Origin: Methylomarinovum caldicuralii
Lineage (GTDB): Bacteria; Pseudomonadota; Gammaproteobacteria; Methylococcales; Methylothermaceae
Length of the DNA stretch: 64,000 nucleotides
Reading direction: 5' to 3'
NCBI RefSeq assembly: GCF_033126985.1
Contig: NZ_AP024714.1
Coordinates: 372,001 to 436,000 of the forward strand
The position numbers and the translations under genes are program-made. Under the pieces are notes generated by a model. It made no database searches and was not told the DNA's origin. It saw only the letters and a program-made list of their open reading frames with translations. Below, piece by piece: positions 58,406 through 64,000 of this stretch. The stretch's first letter is position 1; each line of letters begins with the position of its first letter.

Positions 58406-59539
58406 ATGCAAGCTGACGACCGCTCCCCCAGACTGAGCCACCGGCGCGAGGGCGAACGGTTGCTCGTCGGTCTGGCCGGTGATTGGCTGTTGTCGGCCCC
58501 CGCCCGTCCCCGCATCGACGCCGTGGCTGCCCTGCTGGACGCCCCGGTCCGTATCGTGACGGTCCGGGACGAAGGCATCGGCCGCTGGGACAGCAGCCTG
58601 GCGCTGTGGCTGCAGCAGCTTTACGACCTGTGCCAGACCCGCGGCCTGGAGCTGCACATCGATCAGTTGCCCGAGGGGCTGCGTCGCCTGCTGCAACTGG
58701 CCACGGCGGTGCCGCCGGCGCGCACGGCGCCGCCGCACCAGGAACGCGGCTGGCTGGCCCAGCTCGGCCAGGCGGCGCTGCAGATCCTCGACGAAACCTA
58801 CGCCTTCGTCCATTTCATCGGCGAGACAACCCTCGCCGCCCTGCGTTTCGTCCACGGCAAGGCCCGCTACCGTCCTGTGGACCTGTGGCTGCTGCTGCAG
58901 GAATGCGGCCCCGGCGCCCTGCCCATCGTCACCCTGATCGCCCTCCTGGTGGGTCTGATCCTGGCCTACGTCGGCGCCTTGCAGCTGCAGATGTTCGGCG
59001 CCCAGATCTACGTCGCCAGTCTGGTGGGCATCGGCACCCTGCGGGAGATGGGGGCGATGATGACGGCGATCATCATGGCCGGACGCACCGGTTCGGCCTA
59101 TGCGGCCCAGTTGGGCACCATGCAGGTCAACGAGGAGGTCGACGCCTTCAGGACCCTGGGGTTGTCGCCGATGGAGTTTCTGGTCATCCCGCGCATGCTC
59201 GCCCTCATCGTCATGGTGCCGCTTCTGACCCTGTATGCCGACCTGGTGGGGATGCTGGGCGGTGCTTTGGCGGCGGTGACCGTGTTCGATCTGACCCTGC
59301 TGGAATACGTCACCCAGACCCGCGCCTCCCTGGGGCTCTCGGACGTGATCGTGGGCCTGGTCAAGGCGGCGGTGTTCGGGATCCTGATCGCCACCGCCGG
59401 CTGTCTCCAGGGCATCCGCTGCCAGCGCAGCGCCCAGGCGGTGGGGGAAGCCTCCACCACGGCGGTGGTGACCGCCATCGTCGCCATCGTGGTGGCCGAT
59501 TCACTGCTGACCATTCTCTTCACCCGCCTGGGCATCTGA
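58406..59539 (+). CDS. MlaE-family permease with N-terminal STAS-like domain
   Basis: A 377-residue protein. Residues about 10-110 form a STAS-like domain (LLVGLAGDWLL...DEGIGRWDSSLALWL), normally a separate protein (MlaB). Residues about 150-377 are the MlaE permease (GLILAYVGALQLQMFGAQIY, LREMGAMMTAIIMAGRTGSA, GLVKAAVFGILIATAGCLQG). It is the first gene of a four-gene lipid transport operon. Confidence 0.92.
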   Translation: MQADDRSPRLSHRREGERLLVGLAGDWLLSAPARPRIDAVAALLDAPVRIVTVRDEGIGRWDSSLALWLQQLYDLCQTRGLELHIDQLPEGLRRLLQLATAVPPARTAPPHQERGWLAQLGQAALQILDETYAFVHFIGETTLAALRFVHGKARYRPVDLWLLLQECGPGALPIVTLIALLVGLILAYVGALQLQMFGAQIYVASLVGIGTLREMGAMMTAIIMAGRTGSAYAAQLGTMQVNEEVDAFRTLGLSPMEFLVIPRMLALIVMVPLLTLYADLVGMLGGALAAVTVFDLTLLEYVTQTRASLGLSDVIVGLVKAAVFGILIATAGCLQGIRCQRSAQAVGEASTTAVVTAIVAIVVADSLLTILFTRLGI

Positions 59540-59542
59540 GGC

Positions 59543-60298
59543 ATGACGGAGGCACACCTCACCGTCCGCGATCTGACCATGGCCTATGGCGACCGGATCA
59601 TCCAGCGGGACTTGAACTTCACCGTCAACCGCGGCGACATCTTCATCATCATGGGCGGCTCCGGTTGCGGCAAGAGTACGCTGCTGCGCCATCTCATCGG
59701 CCTGCTGCCGCCGGCCCGGGGGCACATCTACTACGGCGACGTGGATTTCTGGGCCGCCCCGCCGGCGCAGCGCCAGGCCATCCTGAGCCGGATCGGGGTG
59801 CTGTACCAGAGCGGCGCCCTGTGGAGCTCCATGACCCTGGCGGAGAACGTCTCCCTGCCGCTGGAGGAATACACCCGGCTGCCCGAAACGGAGATCCGGG
59901 CGCTGGCCTCGTTCAAGCTGTCGCTGGTGGGGCTGCGGGGATTCGAGGATTTCTATCCCTTCGAGATCAGCGGCGGGATGCAGAAGCGCGCCGGGCTGGC
60001 CCGCGCCATCGCCCTCGACCCGGAGATCCTGTTCTTCGACGAGCCCTCCGCCGGCCTCGACCCCATCAGCGCCAAACGCCTCGACGACCTGATCGTGGAA
60101 CTGCGCGACAGCCTGGGGGCGACCGTGGTCATCGTCACCCACGAGCTGCCCAGCATTCTCGCCATCGGCACCAATTCCGTCTTCCTCGACGCCGAAACCA
60201 GGACCATGATCGCCCAGGGACCGCCCCGCGAGCTGCTGCACCATCCCAATCCCAAAGCCCGAGAATTCCTGACCCGAGGAGGAACCCTGCATGAGTAA
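59543..60298 (+). CDS. MlaF-like ABC transporter ATPase
   Basis: A 251-residue ATPase: Walker A GGSGCGKST, signature EISGGMQKRAGLARA, Walker B ILFFDEPSAGLDP, and the switch His in VTHEL. It pairs with the MlaE-like permease to move phospholipids between membranes. It overlaps the MCE gene by 8 bp. Confidence 0.95.
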   Translation: MTEAHLTVRDLTMAYGDRIIQRDLNFTVNRGDIFIIMGGSGCGKSTLLRHLIGLLPPARGHIYYGDVDFWAAPPAQRQAILSRIGVLYQSGALWSSMTLAENVSLPLEEYTRLPETEIRALASFKLSLVGLRGFEDFYPFEISGGMQKRAGLARAIALDPEILFFDEPSAGLDPISAKRLDDLIVELRDSLGATVVIVTHELPSILAIGTNSVFLDAETRTMIAQGPPRELLHHPNPKAREFLTRGGTLHE

Positions 60299-61241
60299 AC
60301 GGGCCAATCCTACCGTCATCGGCGCGTTCGTCATCGGTGCGGTGTTCCTGTTCTTCGCCGCCCTGCTGCTCTTCGGCGGCGCCGAACTGTGGTCGGAACG
60401 CGAACGCTACGTCATTTACTTCCACGAATCCGTCAACGGCCTCAACATCGGCGCCCCGGTGAAGATGCGGGGAGTCCAGATTGGCAAAGTCGCCGAAATC
60501 CGCCTGATCTTCGACCCGGAAACCAAGCAGCCGCTGACCCGGGTGGTCGTCGAAATCCAAAAGGGACACGTGCAGCTGGGCGGTGAAAAGCGGCCCCTGG
60601 ATACATTGATCCAGGCCGGGCTCAGGGCTCAGCTCAAACTCCAAAGTCTGGTCACCGGCCAGCTCTATGTCGACATCGACTTCCGCCCTGAAACCCCGGT
60701 CAACCTGGTGGGCAAGTACAACGACGCCCTGGAGGAAATTCCGGCCATTCCTTCCAGCCAGGAGGAAATCGAAAACACCATCACCTCCCTGGTGAATCAG
60801 ATCAAGGAGCTGCCGCTTCAGGAACTGTTCGCCAAGCTGGATTCCACCCTGACCCACATCAACGCGGTGGTCTCCCAGCCCGCATTCAGGGAACTGGCCC
60901 CTCATCTCGACACCTTGCTGGTGGATCTCGATGCCAGCGTCACCCACCTGGACGAGAACCTGCGGCTCTCGAAACGCACCCTGACGCACATCGACAAGGC
61001 CCTGCCGGCCCTGGCAATGCAATCGGAAGCTGCGCTGAGACAGACCCGGCAGGCGCTGGCACAGGCGGAAGCGGCCTTCCGCGCGTTACAGCAAAGCTTC
61101 GGACCGCAGGCGCCGCTGACGACGGAAGCCCAACTAACACTCCAGGCGCTTCAGGAGGCCGCCAGGGAGCTGCGCGTCCTGTCCGAGACCCTGCAAACCC
61201 ATCCGGAAGCGCTGCTGCAAGGCAAAGGAGGTGATCTGTGA
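60291..61241 (+). CDS. MlaD-like MCE-domain protein
   Basis: A 316-residue protein: an N-terminal membrane helix (VIGAFVIGAVFLFFAALLLF), then an MCE domain (YVIYFHESVNGLNIGAPVKM, RGVQIGKVAEIRLI). The C-terminal part is a helical coiled coil (about 190-316), longer than in E. coli MlaD (183 residues), as in PqiB- or TTG2C-like proteins. It forms the periplasmic lipid channel. Confidence 0.93.
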   Translation: MSKRANPTVIGAFVIGAVFLFFAALLLFGGAELWSERERYVIYFHESVNGLNIGAPVKMRGVQIGKVAEIRLIFDPETKQPLTRVVVEIQKGHVQLGGEKRPLDTLIQAGLRAQLKLQSLVTGQLYVDIDFRPETPVNLVGKYNDALEEIPAIPSSQEEIENTITSLVNQIKELPLQELFAKLDSTLTHINAVVSQPAFRELAPHLDTLLVDLDASVTHLDENLRLSKRTLTHIDKALPALAMQSEAALRQTRQALAQAEAAFRALQQSFGPQAPLTTEAQLTLQALQEAARELRVLSETLQTHPEALLQGKGGDL

Positions 61242-61882
61242 ATGCCCGCATCGTCCTGCTGATCCCACTGCTCCTGCTTGGCGGTTGCGCGCTGACCGGC
61301 GGCCGCAGCCCGGCGAGCCATTATTACGTGCTGCCAGCGCCGCGGCCAACCGCAGCGACAACCAACGTGGCGACCACAATCGCGCTGGCACCGGTGCGTC
61401 TGCCCCGCTATCTGGACCACCCCCAGATCGTGACCCTGGACCGCCAGGGCCGGGCCCGGCTGGCGGAATTCCACCGCTGGGCCGAACCCCTGAATACCGG
61501 CTTCACCCGGGTGCTGGCCACAGCCCTGGCGCGGCAGCTGCATGAAAGCCGGATCGTTCTCCTGCCGGCCCGCAACGTGGCCCCGGCCTGGACCCTGGCG
61601 CTCCAGGTCCACGAACTGGAGATCATGCCCGAGCGGCTGAAACTGCTGGCCGAATGGCGCCTGCTGCAGGGTCAAACGACCCGTGTCTGGCAGCGGGAGG
61701 AAATCGAACGCCGGCTGGCGGACGCCGATTATGCCGCCATCGCCACCGGCCTGAGCGGATTGTGCGAGGAACTGGCCCGGCGCATCGCCCGCACTCTGGC
61801 CGGGATCACCGCCGCGCCGGCGGCCGGCAGCGGGGGTTCCGTCCCTGGGCCCGGGCCTGCTGGTACAACGGCATCACCCTAG
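61238..61882 (+). CDS. ABC-type transport auxiliary lipoprotein (PqiC-like)
   Basis: A 214-residue lipoprotein (lipobox LGGC, Cys13). HYYVLPAPRP, VRLPRYLDHPQIVTLDRQGR and FHRWAEPLNTGFTRVLATAL match the PqiC family, which links the MCE protein to the outer membrane. It overlaps the MCE gene by 4 bp. Its last 77 bp overlap the protease gene on the other strand. Confidence 0.9.
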   Translation: MNARIVLLIPLLLLGGCALTGGRSPASHYYVLPAPRPTAATTNVATTIALAPVRLPRYLDHPQIVTLDRQGRARLAEFHRWAEPLNTGFTRVLATALARQLHESRIVLLPARNVAPAWTLALQVHELEIMPERLKLLAEWRLLQGQTTRVWQREEIERRLADADYAAIATGLSGLCEELARRIARTLAGITAAPAAGSGGSVPGPGPAGTTASP

Positions 61883-62600
61883 GCAGATAGGCTTCTATCT
61901 CGCGGATGCGGGTTTCGTGGGAGGGGTGGGTCGACAGCCATTCGGGCGGCGCCGCCTTGCCGGCCCGGTCCATGTTGCGCCACAGTGCGACTGCCTCGCG
62001 GGGATCGAAACCGGCTCTGGCCATCAGCTCCAGACCGATCAGATCGGCCTCGGACTCCTGAATCCGGCTGTAGGGCAGCAGGATGCCCACCTGGGCCCCC
62101 AGACCCAGCGCCGCCATCGCCAGCTGGCCGGTCGCCGAACCCGGATTGGCGATGGCCTGGATCAGCGACAGCCCCTGCTGCACGGCGAACTGCTGCGACA
62201 TCCGCTCGTTGCTGTGGCGTGCCAGCACGTGGCCGATCTCGTGGCCGATGACCGCCGCCAGCTGATGCTGATTCTCCGCCACCCGCAGCAAACCGGTGTA
62301 GACCCCGATGTGCCCACCGGGCAGGGCGAAAGCGTTGACCTGGTCGGAACGAAACACCACCACGTCCCACTGGCCGCCCAGATCGCGGGTCAATGCATCC
62401 ACCACGCAGCGGACATAGGCATTGACGGCCGGATCGGTTTCGACCGGTTCCTTCTGCTTGATCTGCTCGAAGGCCTGCCACCCCATCTGTACCAGCTGGT
62501 CCTCGGGCATCAATACCAGCTGGCTTCTTCCCGTCGGCGAGGTGGCGCAGGCCGCCAGCCACAGACACAGGAAAACCCAGCCCCAAACTGTATGCTGCAT
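61806..62600 (-). CDS. M48-family metalloprotease lipoprotein (LoiP/YcaL-like)
   Basis: A 264-residue lipoprotein (lipobox LAAC, about Cys18). The start at 62600 has GGGGAGG 6 nt upstream; an ATG two codons earlier abuts it. The zinc motif HEIGH is in AAVIGHEIGHVLARHSNERM, and the third ligand is in IQESEADLIGLELM. It belongs to the envelope quality-control M48 proteases. The C-terminal 25 residues are low-complexity and encoded over the PqiC-like gene. Confidence 0.92.
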   Translation of the reverse strand: MQHTVWGWVFLCLWLAACATSPTGRSQLVLMPEDQLVQMGWQAFEQIKQKEPVETDPAVNAYVRCVVDALTRDLGGQWDVVVFRSDQVNAFALPGGHIGVYTGLLRVAENQHQLAAVIGHEIGHVLARHSNERMSQQFAVQQGLSLIQAIANPGSATGQLAMAALGLGAQVGILLPYSRIQESEADLIGLELMARAGFDPREAVALWRNMDRAGKAAPPEWLSTHPSHETRIREIEAYLPRVMPLYQQARAQGRNPRCRPPARR

Positions 62601-62701
62601 GTTCATCCTCCCCATGGAAACCGAAAGCCACCGAGCGTTGCCGTCAGCCTCCGAATGCAATAAAGTATACTGAATTCCTTAATTTCTTCGCTTCGACAAG
62701 C

Positions 62702-63148
62702 ATGACGCAAAATCCCGTCTCCGGCAACGAACGCCGTCTCCAGACCAGCCACATTATCGAGGAACTGCTGGCCGAACGCCGGCAGATGTGGCAGCTCTAC
62801 TGGGAACTGGCGGAAATGAAGCCGTTCGACAAGCACAAGGAACCGTTGGAACAGATCCTGGACCGCTTCTGCCAGGTCATGATCGACTACATTTCCCTCG
62901 GTCACTTCGGCGTCTACCGCCGCATCATCGAAGGCACCGAACGCCGGCAGCGAGTGCTGGAAGCTGCGGAAAAATACTATCCCGCCATCGCCGAGGCGAC
63001 CGAAGTTGCCCTCAAGTTCAACGACCAATACGAGAACGCCCATCTCACCGACCACGACGTGCTCCATCAGGCGCTTTCCGAACTCGGCGAGGCCCTTGCA
63101 ACCCGAATCGAGCTGGAAGACAAACTGCTTTCCGCCATGCGTCGATGA
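62702..63148 (+). CDS. rsd: Rsd/AlgQ-family anti-RNA-polymerase sigma-70 factor
   Basis: A 148-residue helical protein: [40 protein letters not shown] and [10 protein letters not shown] match the Rsd/AlgQ family that binds sigma-70. A TATACT -10-like element lies at 62666, 31 bp upstream. The stop overlaps the NUDIX start as ATGA. Confidence 0.9.
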   Translation: MTQNPVSGNERRLQTSHIIEELLAERRQMWQLYWELAEMKPFDKHKEPLEQILDRFCQVMIDYISLGHFGVYRRIIEGTERRQRVLEAAEKYYPAIAEATEVALKFNDQYENAHLTDHDVLHQALSELGEALATRIELEDKLLSAMRR

Positions 63149-63720
63149 AGTTCTGCAGTGAGTGCGGAGCGCGCCTGAACCTGCAGATCCCGCCGGGCGA
63201 GGACCGGCTGCGTCACGTCTGCGGGCGCTGCGGCACCATCCATTATCAGAACCCCAAGATCATTGCCGGCTGCCTCCCCGAATGGGAAGGCCGGATCCTG
63301 CTCTGCCGCCGGGCGATAGAACCGCGCAAGGGACTTTGGACCTTGCCGGCCGGGTTCATGGAACTGGGGGAAACCCTGGAACAGGCCGCCGCCCGGGAAA
63401 CCCTGGAGGAAGCCTGCGCCCGGGTAAAGGCGCTGGATCTCTACACAGTTTTCAGCCTGCCCCACGTCGACCAGGTCCACGTGTTCTTCCGTGCCCGGAT
63501 GGCAGAACCCCGTCACGCCCCTGGCGAGGAAAGCCTTGAGACTGCGCTGCTCCCGGGAAAGGAGATCCCCTGGCGGGAACTGGCATTTTCCACCGTCAGA
63601 AGAACGCTGGAAGCCTATCTGAGGGACAGGAAATCCGGCAGTTTCCCCGTCCGCGTTGAGACCCTTGAGCCGCCTTCCAGACGTAAAAAAGCGCCGTCTC
63701 CTGACAGCGCTTTGCAATGA
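63145..63720 (+). CDS. NUDIX hydrolase with N-terminal zinc ribbon
   Basis: A 191-residue protein: zinc ribbon CSECG ... CGRCG at about residues 4-29, then the NUDIX box [20 protein letters not shown] followed by ACA, where the usual Gly is Cys. It resembles NudC-like or ADP-ribose-type hydrolases. The C-terminal tail is basic. It is coupled to rsd. Confidence 0.9.
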   Translation: MKFCSECGARLNLQIPPGEDRLRHVCGRCGTIHYQNPKIIAGCLPEWEGRILLCRRAIEPRKGLWTLPAGFMELGETLEQAAARETLEEACARVKALDLYTVFSLPHVDQVHVFFRARMAEPRHAPGEESLETALLPGKEIPWRELAFSTVRRTLEAYLRDRKSGSFPVRVETLEPPSRRKKAPSPDSALQ

Positions 63721-63722
63721 TA

Positions 63723-63807
63723 TGGTGCCTCGGGCCGGACTCGAACCGGCACGGCTTTCGCCACCGCCCCCTCAAGACGGCGTGTCTACCAATTCCACCA
63801 CCGAGGC
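63723..63807 (-). tRNA. tRNA-Leu (GAG)
   Basis: An 85-nt tRNA on the minus strand. The acceptor stem is gcctcgg/ccgaggc with an encoded CCA (63723-63725). The anticodon stem ccgtc/ggcgg has loop TTGAGGG, giving anticodon GAG. A long variable arm (type II) and the TTCGAGTCC T-loop fit tRNA-Leu. It lies just after secG, as in E. coli (secG-leuU), and is probably co-transcribed. Confidence 0.95.
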
Positions 63808-63815
63808 AATAAAGC

Positions 63816-64000
63816 TTAAGGCGCGTTTTCTTCGGTCTGCTGGGGTGTTTCCACCGGCACGACTACCGGCGTGTCTGTCGGCGCAGGGGCTTCTTTGACC
63901 GGCGGGACGTCCTCTGCAGACTTCAGGATTTCCACGAAATCCTTCTTATTATCCTGAAGGTCGGCGAAATACGCAAGGAAAAGGCTAGTGAGAAAGAACA
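63816..64000 (-). CDS. secG: SecG, preprotein translocase subunit (C-terminal part, partial)
   Basis: The frame ends at TAA 63816-63818 and runs off the right edge. It encodes a hydrophobic end FFLTSLFLAYF, then a charged linker and a Pro/Glu-rich tail (APAPTDTPVVVPVETPQQTE), as in SecG C-termini. The neighbouring tRNA-Leu supports the call. Confidence 0.85.
   Translation of the reverse strand, partial: FFLTSLFLAYFADLQDNKKDFVEILKSAEDVPPVKEAPAPTDTPVVVPVETPQQTEENAP

Overview
The window looks like a chromosomal segment of a GC-rich gammaproteobacterium. Support comes from the secG - tRNA-Leu(GAG) pair at the right edge, an Rsd/AlgQ-type sigma-70 regulator, an Mla-type lipid transport operon with a PqiC-like lipoprotein, and an aryl-polyene-type (APE) type II polyketide cluster. 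Genus cannot be fixed from sequence alone. Most genes are tightly packed with ATGA/GTGA overlaps. AT-rich, loosely packed stretches mark mobile or recently acquired DNA.

Region 1 (1-8416): a secreted-repeat-protein locus. A 590-bp tandem duplication carries copies of a small secreted protein built from about 40-residue repeats. It is followed by a divergent larger repeat protein, a short secreted protein, a lipoprotein with a CsgG-like N-terminal part plus peptidoglycan-binding and DUF4384 domains, a small lipoprotein, an OmpA-like protein, a DUF2807 protein, an O-antigen-ligase-like membrane protein and an autotransporter beta-barrel protein. I read this as a possible curli-like surface fibre system that is not a standard csg or fap operon.

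Region 2 (8427-17308): a caspase-like lipoprotein (Sel1 repeats, long coiled coil, His/Cys protease domain) whose 3' end is cut by an ISAs1-family element with 10-bp target duplications. Divergent from it lie an alpha/beta-hydrolase lipoprotein, a sigma-70-like factor, a zinc-finger anti-sigma factor and an M48 protease with TPRs, then dodecin.

Region 3 (17280-32548 and 43294-51055): two halves of one APE-type biosynthetic cluster. The left half has thioesterase, acyltransferases, glycosyltransferase, two dehydratases, ACP, ketosynthase, ketoreductase, AMP ligase and a CrtI-like desaturase. It also holds a sub-cluster whose members match pyrrole-2-carboxylate synthesis from proline: a carrier protein, an adenylation enzyme with pocket code D-L-F-Y-L-A-L-V-C-K, a prolyl-carrier dehydrogenase-like ACAD and a halogenase-like flavoprotein, plus a condensation-like protein. 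The right half has a second halogenase-like flavoprotein, a ketosynthase/chain-length-factor fusion, rhodanese lipoprotein, MMPL exporter, LolA-like protein, membrane protein, ACP and lipoprotein. The inferred product is a pyrrole-capped, possibly halogenated polyene lipid of the outer membrane.

Region 4 (32559-43250): a mobile or decayed island between the halves. It has a REP-associated transposase, a transglutaminase remnant, a ZnuD-like zinc receptor with a Zur-box-like palindrome, two broken IS1380-type transposases (one an in-frame chimera), an IS91-type transposase with its tyrosine recombinase, an integron-integrase remnant and a toxin-antitoxin pair.

Region 5 (51156-64000): housekeeping genes: RNA m5C methyltransferase, CPBP protease, PfkB-type kinase, phosphotransferase-fold kinase, Smr protein, DUF3530 hydrolase, zinc alcohol dehydrogenase, MlaEFD-like operon with lipoprotein, M48 lipoprotein protease, Rsd, NUDIX hydrolase, tRNA-Leu and secG.
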